Below, piece after piece: positions 1 through 13,639 of a stretch of 64,000 nucleotides of DNA. The stretch's first letter is position 1; each line of letters begins with the position of its first letter. Origin of the DNA: Oxytricha trifallax. Its lineage: Eukaryota > Ciliophora > Spirotrichea > Sporadotrichida > Oxytrichidae. A model generated the notes under the pieces. It did no database searches and was not told the origin of the DNA. It saw only the letters and a program-made list of their open reading frames with translations. The position numbers and the translations under genes were made by a program. The DNA lies in contig ARYC01001255.1 in NCBI GenBank assembly GCA_000711775.1, positions 41,793 through 105,792 of the forward strand. The letters are read 5' to 3'.

Positions 1-2200
1 CAATTGTTGAGCGGAAGGAATTTACGTAGTAAGCAGAGAATTTTGTATTAAATATTTATTATTTTAATTTTAAAATTATAGAATCAATAATAAAATTTAT
101 ATTTGAATTTTCTGTTAACGCAAGAACCAATTGACACTTTAAATAATAAAAAATACTTGTTTATAATAATAGTGGTACAATGAATATATTCGAATATTTC
201 AATGTTTGTTTATAATTTTAAATATATCATACCCAAATTATGATTATTAAAGAAGGAGCTTTTACCGTCTAAGATGTGGCCTTTCTCTTTCATTCATGTT
301 AGAAAGCACTTAAGTTTGTTGAGGAAAATAATTAATCAATTTTCTTATGATAGAGTTTTGTGTGTCATTTTTCAAAGACTTCCTCTGTTTTATTTTAATA
401 TTTTAATAGAAAAATATTTAACTAAATATTTGATGGTAATATGTTTTATTCATGAAAAAATCTTAATGCATTACGAGCATTGTGAATCATGAATGAGTAA
501 TATTTCATTTTTAATGTATGCTATATAAAAAATTAATGGGAACTTGTTAGGTTTTTGCAATTATTATACTTTTTCTGTAAATTTCTGATAATTATTGATA
601 AAAATGAAATATTAAGATGAATTGAATTTTTAGGCGTGAAGGTGAATTATAAAAGATGAGGTTTTAATTTAATCTTTTAATTAGTGGTATTAACGCTTAA
701 TGTGACATAGGATTCTCTTCAAAGAAAATGTATCATTGCGAAATCTGATTTTATTATTAAAAAATAGAAAACTTTAATTGATAATGACCACATTATTAAT
801 TTGAGTTTAATAAGAATTTTATCGATTTATTTGATAAAGTTGACTCATTAATGTTTTATAAGAGGATTTATAATATTTTTTTGTGACGAGAAAGAATTTT
901 ATTGATTATCCTGCATGAATCATAAATTCACAATCTTATAGTTTTTGTTAGAAAAGGAGAGTTGAATTTAAAATTGTTTAGATTAGCAAGTTTTTTCTCT
1001 TCATTTTAGCATATTTGTGTTCATATTATATTTAATAACTGTATTGGCTTACATTTCGCAGATAGGCTAATATAATTATAGACTATTTTTAAAAAATGTA
1101 TATTTAATTTTTAACCATAGAGAAGGATCTTGTATAGAAATCAAAATGATTAAACTTATGCTTTTTTTATATAATAATTATGAGTTTATAAAGATATTAT
1201 TTTTTTGTAGAATTATAGAACTAAAACAGTGAAATTTATTGATGATAAGTCACAAAATATTTAGCTTCTATTTATGTATATTAAATTCGAAGCTTTTCGT
1301 ATTTTGCTTTTTAAAACAATTCTCCACACTCTAAGACCCTTTTGGTAAGACACTTTAAGATATTTATATACTTCAGGAAAAGAGAGGTGAGTTTATAATA
1401 CTGACTTAGTATTTCTTCTATTTGTATTTTACAGTTATATTTCATTTAATTAAGTAATATTGTTGGAATCATTCGAATTTCGGATTATTGAACTAAATTT
1501 AATAAATAATTAAATGTATTAGAGGTTGTTATCATTGCTGATAAACTCAGATAATACGATAATATTTATTTATAAAATTATAATAAATTTCACACAACGC
1601 GCAGTACTATTTATTATCAAGGCTAAAAGATTAATAGAATTTAATTTTAAATGACTTATTTAATCGATTTTTATGCCGATACTAATACGATTATTAGTTC
1701 TCAAAAGATATTTAAATAATATAAATGATTATTACAGTATATTGAATTTCTGTTTTTAACAAGCATAATAACTTCTAAATTTGACAAATCCCATCTAATT
1801 TGATAACCTTATTATTTATTTTAATTTTTCCAGCATTTTAAATTTATTCAAACAATACTTGTTTGAATTAAAAACCTAAAACTATTAAATTATATAAATT
1901 TAAATATTAACTTTAGTTAAATACTATATAATATTATGAATATTGATAATTAATAAAAAATATTAAAACTGAATAATATTGAGCTTTAAATATAAGTGGG
2001 ATCTTCACATTCTATCCTGCATTAAGTCCTCTCAACTCAATGAGATACAAATTTTATAAAAAGTATGAATATATACATTTAAAAAAATTAAAAAGATTAA
2101 TTTTCTTTTTCATGTTGAAATTTTTACAATTCTTAAAATCATAAAATTTGATTTATACTCGTGGGAATCTGGGTATGATTCGAAACTTTGGATAAGTTCT
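1..2200. other. AT-rich spacer, no gene recognised
   Basis: The only standard-code ORF, at 274-492, has low-complexity AT-driven composition and no recognisable motif. No pointer-like pairs, palindromes or GC-richer patches stand out. It probably belongs to flanking or eliminated germline DNA beyond the 3' end of the macroglobulin-like gene. Confidence 0.5.
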
Positions 2201-2204
2201 AATA

Positions 2205-3165
2205 ATAATATATAAAATATAAAGTGAGCCTGGTCCAGTGTACTTTGCAAGTTGAGTGGCATCGAATGAAAGGCATGAAGGTGGTCTGACAACGAGATGG
2301 GTAAGGCCTTAATTTCTAACTCTGTTGGGGTTAAGAAGAGTCACGTTGAAGATTAATTTTTAATTAAATATTTTAAGAAATACTTATATATATTTAAGAC
2401 GAATGTTGAACCACTCTTTGCTCTGCCGAGAGAGCTGGAGGAATTCAATTAAACATAAGTACTTTTATTATTTTACTGTTTTACATTACATGCTATACTT
2501 TTTTTAAAATTTGATCAATATTAAATTTATTATGAAAATTTAGTAAAAAAAACTTTGTATTTTTAATTTTTTTAAGTTTAACTTAGTTAGGAATAAAAAT
2601 ATTATTTTTACTTTATGAAAAATAGGTCAAAAATAGAAAAAATCATAGTTTATTTATTATTAATTGAGGTTTGTCACAGTCAAACTTAGATCTGCGAGTG
2701 ATGCAGTTAAGCCAACGTAGCTATCATCAATGAATTAAAACTAACCTCATATTTTGTAACCAAATATATCTTTAATAATAATGTTACACTTATTTTTATT
2801 AAAAAAATAATGAATTGTACGATTGATTAATAACCGAAAACAATGTCCATATCTTCATCATAAGCGGTGTCCTTCAATACAGCTAAAGTGAACTTTTTAG
2901 TAACTCCTGCTTCATACATCATGCTTAAAATTTTAATTATTAGTACAGTTAACTTTTAAAATCAATATAGAAAATTTACATTTTTATATGGATAGATATA
3001 AAATTATCTTTCACTTTATGAATATAAACTTTTTTTTTAATTTTTTTATTTTAATGCTTGGTCCAATGGGGAAGGATAGCACGCTCATATCTCCTTGATA
3101 GGCAAGAGTGCTGAGCACAGTGCCGTTGAATGAGAGTGAGATTTGGCATCTTGAGTTAAGGTAAA
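2205..3165 (-). CDS. Macroglobulin-like gene, C-terminal coding segments (interrupted)
   Basis: Five GC-richer patches translate on the minus strand with TAA/TAG as Gln. In gene order they are about 3161-3058 (contains SLSFNGTVLSTLAYQGD), 2926-2838 (MYEAGVTKKFTLAVLKDT), 2733-2668 (DDSYVGLTASLADLSLTV), 2446-2398 (FLQLSRQSKEWFNIR) and 2352-2215 (NPNRVRNQGLTHLVVRPPSC). They are separated by AT-rich spacers of 40-250 bp, the pattern of macronuclear-destined segments split by eliminated sequences. The last patch resembles the C-terminal receptor-binding-like domain of protist and bacterial alpha-2-macroglobulins (inference). The patches follow those at 3.4-21.3 kb in the same orientation and order. 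The exact stop was not found; a further patch at about 2110-2200 may hold the end. Confidence 0.6.
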
Positions 3166-3399
3166 GACTTTATTATTTACTATTATTTTTATAATGCTCT
3201 AATTAATTATTAATATAATAAATAAGAGTGTTGGTCACATCGAATCCCATAGCAAGCATTTACATATTATTAAATGAATTTATAGGTATAATTTGAGATT
3301 AAAATTTGAATTAATATTGTGACTTTTATAAAGATGGACTTTAAATAAATTTATATACCTATTAATCATATTAATATTACTAAAAACTATTTATAATTG

Positions 3400-4680
3400 A
3401 GAAGTAAGTTGCAGATCTTGAACCATATCCACTGACTGTTCCTCTGTTTTTAATTTAGCCAATAATTGCTCTATATGTTGGCAATATTATCCTTAATTAA
3501 TTAATTTAAATTACCTTAATAATATTAAATTTAATGTATATAATAAGTCTGTGTTAATCTGAGCAGCAAAGTACATAGCATTATTTTTTTATAATTACAT
3601 TAAATTAAAAATAACATTATAAATATAAAAGAAATTTGACTTCTGAGCTTTATTATAAAATTTCTGTAAATTAATTTTTATAAAGTGATCTATTTATTTT
3701 TTAGTAAGATTTTCCCTACTTGTTTTTACTTCTTCTTATCCATAGCAGATGAAATGTAATAAGACTATTTAATTTTAGCATCATTACAATAGAATGCTTT
3801 TCATATTCAATTAAATTAGCTTGCATTTTATGATTGATTTTTTGAGGCAGAAAAATTTACAAGTTAACATTACCATTTTTTTAAAGCAGTAGTATAGCTA
3901 AAATCCAATATTATAAATAGCAGCTTAGTCGCATCTTCACAATAAGCATAGTGTGCAAATTCATAAACTCAGCATAAATTAATTTTTTTTTCTATTGAAA
4001 TGCTCATTTGAGGATATTCTGAAAGTACATAATAATTAAAGAGATTTAATGCATGAATTTTAACTTCATATATGGCATGTTTGCATGAACTACATTTTCT
4101 AAAGATCGGTTGGCAAGTTCCATGAAGGAGGTTTAATGAAGGTTATAAAATAATAAAAGAGGAAGTATTGCTTAACACTATCTGGCTAGCTCAATCTACA
4201 GTATTATTTTCTCAACAGTTTAAAATTAAAATACAAATTGATTTATAACAATCTAATTAAAATCAGATCTCAATCATTATTTTTTATAAAAGTTTTATTA
4301 AAACGATGAAGTATAATTTAACAAAAAAGAATTTAATAATTTGAGATATTTTTATGAGAAGTGACAATTTAAGAAAAAAATTAATAATGATTAATTGATA
4401 ATAAATAATATTATTATATGAATTTTTATTTAAAAAATGTTCATTTCTTAATTAATTAAAATAAAATATTTAAAGTAATTTAATTTATATTTAATAATTA
4501 AATATTTATATAGCAATTGCAGCTATATATAATTTAATTAGTATATTTTGTTGCTAAGCCGTGAAGCTCATTCAATTTAAAAAGATATTGAAAATATATA
4601 AATATCTTTAAAATTCTCTCTTGCAACTTTCACTGAATTGAATGGAGTATAGACGAAGTTTGAGATGAGGGCTGGAATTT
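3400..4680 (-). CDS. Macroglobulin-like gene, probable TED-domain segments
   Basis: Small minus-strand coding patches: about 4675-4615 (IPALISNFVYTPFNSVKVA), 4580-4548 (NELHGLAT), 4212-4155 (VEKIILQIELARQCQAIL), 4140-4095, 3965-3915 (YEFAHYAYCEDATKLL), 3582-3548 (NAMYFAAQINT) and 3490-3410 (LLAKLKTEEQSVDMV). Their helical, Leu/Ala-rich character and their place between the bait-like/ANA region and the C-terminal domain fit the alpha-helical TED (thioester-domain) toroid of macroglobulins. That assignment is inference. The patches are only 30-80 bp, so individual boundaries are uncertain; some may be false and others missed. Confidence 0.4.
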
Positions 4681-6585
4681 AATGAATTAAAAAATTTAAT
4701 ATATTTTATATTTTTTGAATTGATACTCTGCCATTTGAAATAGAAACCTAAAATAGTTTATATATTTTTAATTAAAATTGAATATATAGAGATAGAATTA
4801 TTGTAAAATATCTCTAATTTTAATTTAATCAGAAAAGGTTAATTAGAATTCAATTATCTTAATTATAATTATCTTATTTTAATATTCCTTAAATATTAAT
4901 TTATCCAAACAAATATTTTATCGTTTATGACTATTAAATGTGGCTAAACCCAATTAATCAATTGAATACAAATATAAGTGTAAAGAAAAACAATATAAAA
5001 TAATAATTTAATCTTATAAAGTTTTATATTTATAAAATTTTAAACAATGCATTTTATTTGCTTTAATCTATTAGTGTATATAAATATAATCATTTTTTAT
5101 TCAATTATTTACAAATTCATTTTAGTTTTTATTTTTCACTAATTCTTGAATTTTACAATAGAAATTGGTTTTAAGAAGTCTTTTAAATATATATTTAACA
5201 AATATAATTATTTATTTTAATATTGAATAAATGAATTAAAATTAAAATAATGATTAATAGAATTTTTTTAATTATTTATATCTTGAGGCAATTGTTGTGA
5301 TTTAACTCTCGTAGTAAAAAAATATTACCAAAATTATTCATAAAATATTTAAGCATAAATAAATTGTAGTCAACATCTGAAACACTCAAAGCAATAATTG
5401 AAAGTGATAGGAAGATTGGGTCACTTGTCAATTTATATAAATAAATCAAATATTTTAAAAAAATTACATTAAACTGATACTTTCATTTAAATACTATTTG
5501 GTATCAATTTTATTGATAAAATTCAAAAGATTAGAAGTTTATTGATATAAAAGTGTATCTATTGAGCATTAATAATTATGATTAACCCCGATTAAGATTT
5601 GTTTTAATCTTGATGAGTAATAACTTTTACATTAGCTCATTTATGATACTAAATTATGATATATTTGAACATTCATATGTTTAGTTTTAGATTTATTAAG
5701 TTTTAAACCTATTTATACAAATAAGAGTGATTTGATTATACTAACTCTGATTATAATAGAATTGTATTACTATATTTTTTGTCATAATTTTAAGTAATTT
5801 TTATCAATAATAAAATATATAAATTATAAAGTTAAATATTAATTATTTTTTAGTAAATCTATATTGAATGGGGTCTGAGTAAAAAGAAAATTAATTATTT
5901 TAATAAAATATGCACATAGCTCATAAAAATTTTATTAAAATATAGAATTTATTATACGTCCGAGATAACCACCATCGTAGAAAGTATTGAAAAACATATT
6001 TTATCTATATATTATTAAAATTATATTTCATTGATTAATTTCCATTTTTATAATAATAAGATTATCTAGAACAGCTGAATTTCAATATATCTTTAAATAT
6101 ATTTAGATTAAATTAATATCTAGATAAATAAGGGAACTTTTCTTAATTTTTTTATATGTCATTTAAATATCATCAACAATTTAAATAAAATTAATTATAA
6201 ATACAATAAAAGGGCATTATAAATATTTATTTTAAAAAGCGAAAAAAAAAGATTACAACTCTGTCTTTATTTTATCTATTCATTAAAATAGTGTCTAAAT
6301 GATAATAAGAATCTTATTCATTTTATCTACTCTATTAAGAATATAAATTGTTCGACATAAAATAAAAGTAATCTATTTTTAAAAAATTATAAGTATGATT
6401 AACAAATCCTATTGTGTGAAAGTAATAAAGTTTAATTAAGATACCATTTCATGTATATTTATACCGAATATAACATCAAACTTCCAAAGTAGAATACTGT
6501 TTTTTTACCAAAATAAATTTAACTAAGATTTATTATATAAAAGAAAAATAAAAGCTTAAAGTTCAGTGTTTACTGATACTTCGTT
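4681..6585. other. AT-rich spacer within the interrupted gene
   Basis: Very AT-rich with frequent TTAA and TATA runs. No coding patch could be supported and no terminal inverted repeat was seen. It is most likely eliminated DNA (a long IES or intergenic germline DNA) between coding segments of the macroglobulin-like gene. Confidence 0.45.
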
Positions 6586-6589
6586 CTTT

Positions 6590-7245
6590 TCTAGTCCAAC
6601 GAGGTTTGAGTAAATGTAGAGATCAGTAATGTTCTATGGAACAGCTGAAAGTACATATTTATTTTTGTTTATATAAAAATAATTACATCGACATCATCTG
6701 ATGTTTAAGCGAAACTTCCATCTACTAATCTGCCCATTAACTTAAAATGAAAATAAAATAACTATTAATTTTTAACCACACCAAGTTTTAATATATAAAT
6801 CACAATTTCAATTAAATACAATAAATTCACACATATTTTTAATTAAAAATGATAAATGAGTTCTTTTGGAAAGCTCCACTCTTATCTGTAATGCTATATT
6901 CTACGTAATTAAAACTTAAATATACTCTTTAACTAAGTTTAGAGTACTATAATTATTTTTAATTAAAATAGAAAAAGTTAAAATATAAGTTAAAAATATT
7001 TTCAAATATTATTAGTTTTAAATAAATTAATGAGCAAGAAAATAGAAATTATCAGAAAAAATCACTATAATCTTTACTCCTTTTAAATTTAAATTGCTAA
7101 ACTAGAAATTATTAAATTAATGGAAATTATTTAGTCACTAATTATATATTGTTTAATTAGTCCATATTAATGGTGATATAGTTTTAATTAGAAGCTTCTC
7201 TAAGAGTCTTTAGTACAAGTGAGGTCAATGTCATTGAGCCTTCGG
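6590..7245 (-). CDS. Macroglobulin-like gene, short internal segments (tentative)
   Basis: Three short GC-richer patches read in a coding-like way on the minus strand: about 7245-7195 (KSEGSMTLTSLVLKTL), 6750-6700 (MGRLVDGSFAQTSDDV) and 6660-6590 (LSAVPQNITDLYIYSNLVGL). They lie between the segments at 12.4 kb and 4.7 kb and would belong to the helical TED region if the gene is collinear here. No pointer pair was resolved, so membership is inferred from position, strand and composition only. Confidence 0.3.
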
Positions 7246-7366
7246 ATTTATATAAATTTATGCATGATTTTATAATAGTTTTCATTTTTTAAAAGTTATA
7301 TATTTTTATATAAATATAACTAATTCACAAATTATTGAAATATTGCAATAATTTAAGTGTATATTT

Positions 7367-7626
7367 TAAAACCCCATAGATCAATTAAGAAACGAGGATT
7401 GGAGTTAAGAAGAATTAGATTAAGAATTATTTATAATTGCCTAATAAATAATTAGGCTAAAATCAAATTTAAACACCTGATTGGTTTATTTTATAAGGAC
7501 AATTCATCGAGCCAATAATTTTAACAATTATACCAAACATTTTAATTATAAACCAATAATAATTATCTCTTAATTTAATTGTTTGTAACCGAAATTCTCA
7601 TGTCTTAATTGATCTATGGGGTTTTA
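7367..7626. repeat. Foldback/MITE-like element E (260 bp inverted repeat)
   Basis: The ends are mirror images: TAAAACCCCATAGATCAATT at the left is matched by its reverse complement at 7603-7626. Weaker complementarity continues inwards on both arms. No ORF lies inside. The structure suggests a small non-autonomous inverted-repeat element in an eliminated spacer. Confidence 0.6.
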
Positions 7627-7709
7627 TTGATAAGTTAATTAATTTCTTTAGAATTATTTTTTTTTCTTTTTCTCTAAAATAATAAAATATTAATTTTAAC
7701 AATTTAACT

Positions 7710-8218
7710 AAAATCTTGGGGGGAAAGTTTCCTGCACTTATTTCATATGTAAAATTTCATAAATTTAACAATAAAATTTTTTACAACCCATAATTTAAAA
7801 ATATTTTTATATCATATAAGAACTTCATGAAAATATAGTGTTATACATTATCTAATATTATATACCATTGAAAGAATTAATTAGAATTTTAACAACAATG
7901 TGTACTAGTACAGACAAAATATTATGGTTGAGATACAGAAGTCTACTAATATCAGATGGAATATATATAGTGGATAAATTTCATCCTTGCTTGGATAGTG
8001 ATTAGATTCCATGTTAATAAACATATTGATTAATTGAAGAATAGATTGAGTAAAAAATATATTATATAAAAAATTAATATACTAAATAAATTTGGTTGAT
8101 AAGGAAATGTGATAAAAATCAAATTCTAAAAATGAAAAAAAATTTAGTGCAGGAAACTATCCTAAAAAAATTTTTTATTATAAACCGGTGCAGGAAACTT
8201 TCCCCCGCCCAAAATCTT
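7710..8218. mobile_element. MITE family B, copy 1, with 8-bp target duplication
   Basis: The left end GGGGGGAAAGTTTCCTGCAC (7718-7737) is mirrored by the right end (GTGCAGGAAACTTTCCCCC, followed by GCCC to 8210). A second inverted copy of the GTGCAGGAAAC motif lies about 45 bp inside the right end. The element is flanked by the direct repeat AAAATCTT at 7710-7717 and 8211-8218, a convincing 8-bp target-site duplication. Other copies of the same terminal motif are at 12678-13078 and 39149-39611. No protein is encoded. An 8-bp duplication is typical of hAT-type elements among others, but the mobilising enzyme is unknown. Confidence 0.8.
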
Positions 8219-8219
8219 T

Positions 8220-11200
8220 TAAGCATTAACATAAAAAATAAAAAAAGCTCAATTTATATTCATTAAATCTCTGAAATTATTAGAAATCAACTAAACATAA
8301 TAGAGCATCTCTTTAAACCAGGATTTTATAAAACAGCTATTTTGCTATCAATGACAGGAGTTTGTATAAGTTAAGTTCTCGTTGTTGAAAGCAAGAATTT
8401 TAGGTATCAAATGCGAATAGTCCCTGATGATCCTACAAAGAACAAACAAAAATGAGATGATAAAAATAAATAAATGGAAAAGAATTAAGACAAAAAAAGC
8501 ACCGAAAAACCAAATTATGCTTTGAATCTTGATTAAATTTTTATACTTATTCTTATTTTGATATTTTCACTTTATAAATCAAAGGAGGATCCTAGATAAA
8601 AAATCTTGCCTAACTTTAGTTATATAATGCTTATCATAAAAAAATGGTATTTTTCAAAAAGTATATATTTTTTGTTTTCATTATGGAATTTGCTATTCGT
8701 TTTTTAAGTCGAATTCTTGATTATTATATTCTTATATTAATTTTAAAAAGCAAAATCTAAATTAATAGTTAAGAAACTTCAACATATATTATGCTGAATA
8801 TAAATAATATTTAAAAAACATTTTAACTAAGAGAAAAAGAGTTATAACAATTATTAATTTTATTAGTAACGTATATATTGAAAAAGATTTTTTTTAATTT
8901 TAAGTATGTAGAATAGTGCTTATTAGAATTAAAAAATAAATAAAATTAGTCTTGCTAACTTTTATCATTAGTATTAATTAAATTTATAAGGCAAATGCAA
9001 AAAGTGTATTAAGTCTACTTATATATAATATAAGAATCTTATCATACTTAATTAAATTTAAAGATTTTTTATATTTTATATTCTCTCCATAACATTTTAC
9101 TTTTTTTATAAAACTATTTTTAGTTTTTTATATGTATGATTAGATCTTTATTTTATTAATTCATTTATACAATACTTTTAAATTAACTTATTAAAATAAT
9201 TTTAAAAATAGGATTGTGTAGTAAGTTTGTAGTAATCATAACCCTTATAACTAGTAAATTGTTTTATATAAATATTAAAAATAAAAAAGATTAGTACCGT
9301 CAATAATTTGGAATGCAGCCAAAGCATTAAAATCCCTATATTTCAAAATGATTCAATAAATTATTTTAAAAAATTATTATTTTGATTAAATAAAAATTAT
9401 AATTCTCAAAGAAACTATAGAATTTTATAAAATAAAAAAATAACTTAAATACTATAGATAAATATTTCTAGGGGATTTTTATTATAATTACATTATACAT
9501 CCTAATAAGTTTAATTATCATGTTATTAATATATCTCCTAAAAAGTGTAAATTCTAAGATTTAAATCTTTAAAAAATTTTAAAAATTACTAAAGCAAATA
9601 GTCTCATCCTTTTAAGAAGAATTGATAACTTTAAGTTACAAAATTAACTTGTTTGTATAAATAAAAACATTCTATTTCATTTTCTATTGATAATTTTTAT
9701 CTATCTATAAATCTCATTCACTTAATGACTTTTATTTCTGAGATCTTTGATATCCCAATTAATTATTATTTTTAAGTTCATTCCTTTTGGTGTTATAGCT
9801 ATATTGAATCATAGAGAGACAATGTGAATAATTTAATACATTATTCACTGAGATTAATAAATTGTACTTAATTAGTTTTGAGCATATTTTCCTGACTTTA
9901 AGCAGAGCTTTTAGGAATAGTAAATTAACTTCATTGAAATTTGCTTCTTTAAAAATAACTATACGCAGAGTAGATAATGTTGAAATTTATCCACAATTTA
10001 TGACAATATACTCTATGTTAATTAATATTTTTAACGTATTAGTTTAAATTATTTTATTTAATTTATTTATAAATAAATTCTTAGCTCAATAATTTAGCGA
10101 GTATCTAAAATGCACAATTTGTAAATATCTCAAATTACATTAATTTTTTCTATAATTATTTATTCAAAAATCTAATTTTTCATATAGTAATTTGTATTAG
10201 AAAATTATTTTAATTATTTTGGATTTACATTGACATATCCAGTAATCCTAAGAATCTAAAATAATGAAATCTTTTATATATATTTTTTATCTAATTTTAA
10301 TTCAAAATTCATTTTATATATTAAAAGAGTTTTTAAATTAATTACTAAATATGGCAAATATATTTTATTTAATTAAAAAAAATTTGCATATCTCTCTACT
10401 TTGGATTTTTAGAGGAATAAAGTTAGAAATTATAGTTTTTAATTTTGTTCTATTTATTTTTATTATTACATTTAAAAAAAATTTTTATATGTATTTTTTT
10501 AAACATATTACTGAGATTTTCTAAATAATTCTTTTTATTTTTGTTTTTATATTTTTGGCTTTAAATAAATGAAAATAAAACGATAATAGATAAAAATTGA
10601 TTGAATAGCTTCGGATCTTTTACTGGACAATACAAAATATAATTAAGATATGTTTTGAATTAACAAATTAAATAATTTAATTATAATCAATTAAAGGGTG
10701 TTTTAATATGAATAAAAATAAATATTACCATTAAAATAAAAATTAACCAATAAAATTAGAAGATTTGGTATGTTAAAATTTTTAAAGTAATGGATAAAAT
10801 CTTAAAAATAAATACATTTATTTAAAAATCTTAAATTTAAATTTATTGATATTTGCAGATAAATAGTATTATTTAATATAATTTTATAATTTAATTGATC
10901 TTTTATAGTAATAATCTATATTTATTTAATTAAATATTTAATTGTAAATTATAAGTTTAATTTTTATTAAATGCAGCAACTTATTGATCTCTTCCAACAA
11001 CACCATATTTAATTTTTAAGATTATCCAAAACCCCTTCCCCTAACTATTTACTACATCTTTTCATATTGATATTATATATATATATAATATATATATATA
11101 TATATTATATAATCGCAATTAATTTAATAAAAGTCGAAAATAAGTATAAATAAAAATTCATTCAATGTTATTATCTCAGAAAATTATAAATTAATGATAT

Positions 11201-11900
11201 AAAGACTATGATTTTTACTAATAAAATATCTACCATGTTATTTTATAAAATTTATTGCAAAATTTTAAATTGATAAAACTTTTTAAAATTTAAAATTTAG
11301 GATATAATAACTTTGAAGCTTTATTTAAGTTGCGCATAAGTTGAAGTGTTTGGAGCCAAGATCTATTTTTTTACTTTATTTTTCATATCAATATATATTA
11401 AGAAGTTAATCAAAACAATATTAAAAATATATAACATTTGCTATAACTAGGTTTTAATTGAAAGATAAAAAAATATTTTGTAAGAATTTTGAGCATCGAG
11501 TAATTGACTTATTTAATACATGGCATTTCCTTAAAAGCTAATTATAAATAATAAGTATTTATAATAATAATAAGAATTTTTATAATTAAGATTTTTTGAA
11601 AATATTGGGCATTAGCTTAAACTTCCTGAAATTGGAATATAATTATTATGTTTTTGAAGTTTGAAAATTTCAATAAATCATTTTTATTCTCATTAGATGA
11701 ATAAAATAATGGGTAAAATTTTGTATTTTATAATTTTAAAAAAACCAGTTAAGGCAGTTATTTTGCTTTCAATTTGAGAAATATACTTGATAATATTGAT
11801 GAGTTTAAAGATAACATCATCACAGTTTCTTTCATTAGCTGGGTTTAGTTTTTAGTTAGTTAATTTATATATTAGTAAGTTATTACTAAGAAGAAATAAT
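8220..11900. other. AT-rich spacer with a TA microsatellite
   Basis: No coding patch was supported. The 61-codon open frame at 9862-10047 has no motif and unremarkable AT-rich composition. A TA-dinucleotide run occurs at about 11071-11112. This is probably eliminated germline DNA between segments of the macroglobulin-like gene. Confidence 0.45.
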
Positions 11901-11904
11901 GCTG

Positions 11905-12475
11905 AGCTGTCATACTCGACTTTTGGTCAAATTCGAGTTTTTATTCCATTTAGCAACTAAAGATTTCCTAGTTCATTTTATTTTGTAATTTAATGTAATA
12001 TCATCTCAGAACATGTTTCCCGTGCATTTTCTCATGTAGATAAAATCCTTAAATATTTCAAGTTTAATATAAAGTATAAGCATCTTGATTGCCTGGGTTT
12101 TCATCTATCTAACTTATCAGAATTTGTCAGACCACCAAGCATCTGGTAACTAAATACTTAATTCTAATGCTGGGTTTTTAATTATTTTATTTATTAAATA
12201 AATTATAATTAGTTACTTTCTAAGAATCCTCTAACAATCATTATTTAAAATTCATGGAGATTTTAATAGATCATAGTATGATTTTATAATTGTTAAGAGC
12301 TTTACTTTTTTAATGATAATTTAAAATTATCTTAAAGATTTTATTTTATAATAAATGTTGCTGTAATAAGCAAGATTGTTGGGATAAATGTTAATGAGTC
12401 CGATGATAGATTCAAGGTTGCTTGCTGCTGGGAAAGTAACTGGAATCTCAGCAATTGAAGGAATTCTAAACCTTC
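11905..12475 (-). CDS. Macroglobulin-like gene, segment at the thioester position
   Basis: The clearest patch, about 12472-12358, reads RFRIPSIAEIPVTFPAASNL followed by ESIIGLINIYPNNLAYYSNI on the minus strand. In bacterial-type macroglobulins this stretch (a hydrophobic strand, then Leu-rich helix, then YP) leads into the thioester CxEQ. Here the residues after YP are NNLAYY, so the Cys and Gln that form the thioester appear to be absent. A smaller patch at about 12155-12105 (YQMLGGLTNSDKLDR) and a doubtful one at 11990-11905 follow. The family assignment is supported by the upstream domains at 13.7-16.4 kb; loss of the thioester is inferred from a hand alignment. Confidence 0.5.
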
Positions 12476-12677
12476 AATTAAGTAATCTATAAATTTAGTA
12501 AATTCTATATATAAAATTAATTTTATAAGAATAGTTAAAGGAGTAATATTTTTATTCTATTTTTGATTTAATTAATTCTTTCTTGGTCTTTTAATTTATA
12601 TTAAGCTATGTTTTTTATTAATATTCTTAATTTTTTATATATAACAAAGATATATTCTACAAATCCTTACAAAATAT

Positions 12678-13078
12678 GGGGGGGGGAAGTTTCCAGCCCC
12701 AAAATTTTATATGCACCCTAGGGGGGAAGTTTCCTGCCCCATACATAAAAATATGTAATTTTTATAATTTTCAAAGAATCTTTATCATCAATTATGATGT
12801 AGTTTTTTTTAAATTTAGCTTCAATTATCATTTCTACCTTGATAATGAATTTAAAATTTAATGAATATTAAATTAATTATGAATAAAAAACACTTATTTT
12901 AGCCTTGTTAATAATATATTATTTGATAAAGAATAATAATGTACCTTGAAAATTATATAATAATAAATGTTGTATAGTACATGATTATGGCAATTGAAAT
13001 TGAAATTTATTTGCTTCTATTAAAATTATTGCAAAAAACATAAAATTTAATGTTGGGGGCAGGAAACTTACCCCCCCC
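12678..13078. mobile_element. MITE family B, copy 2
   Basis: It begins with a run of G followed by GGAAGTTTCCAGCCCC and, about 45 bp further in, a second copy GGGGGGAAGTTTCCTGCCCC. It ends with GGGGGCAGGAAACTTACCCC plus more C. The terminal motif is shared with copies at 7718 and 39149. The 61-codon ORF reading through it has no meaningful protein features. No clear target duplication was found. Confidence 0.7.
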
Positions 13079-13639
13079 TCAAGATATAAACAACTATTTA
13101 GATGGAAGTTAAAATTGTGCATATAACTTTATCTCCTAAAAAATAATGCATTTTTATTGTATCATCTAATTCATATAATTACTAGTAAGTACAATTAGTT
13201 TAACTTTTTAATTTATATATTCACCCTATTATTTACTAATATTTTTAAGTTTTAATTGTTGATCCCTTTGCTCTTGTTCCAATTTAGACAATAAAAATTA
13301 AATTTTCAATAAATAGATATTATTTTTAATTTGTCCGGACTAGGTGGTGTATGAGTAAATGCCACTATCAACAATTATGAAAAATAAGAGGAAATCTTTA
13401 ATATAAAATAAAAAATGATTAGACTTATAAGTATTGTGTTACCAAGAGCATAAATAATATCTCAGAACAGCATTGTCTTCTGTATTTTTATTTTCCAGCA
13501 ATATTCTATATAACTTACCAGTGCTTGATTATGTATTGCTAAACTCGTGTCTATCGAAATTATCGTCTGTTGCTTACATCACTCTGGAGGATACCTATTA
13601 CTGAAATATAATTTTTTAGATATTTCTTTTGTAACTTTC

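Noticed and set aside
274..492. 72-codon ORF on the + strand
   Set aside because: Standard-code open frame with AT-driven composition, no motif and no neighbouring coding signal; in DNA this AT-rich such frames arise by chance.
11071..11112. TA-rich tract as an origin or regulatory element
   Set aside because: Simple dinucleotide microsatellite; a similar one occurs near 33747-33765 without associated features.
12676..12861. 61-codon ORF on the + strand
   Set aside because: It reads through the terminal repeats of MITE B copy 2; the apparent protein is a translation of the repeat.
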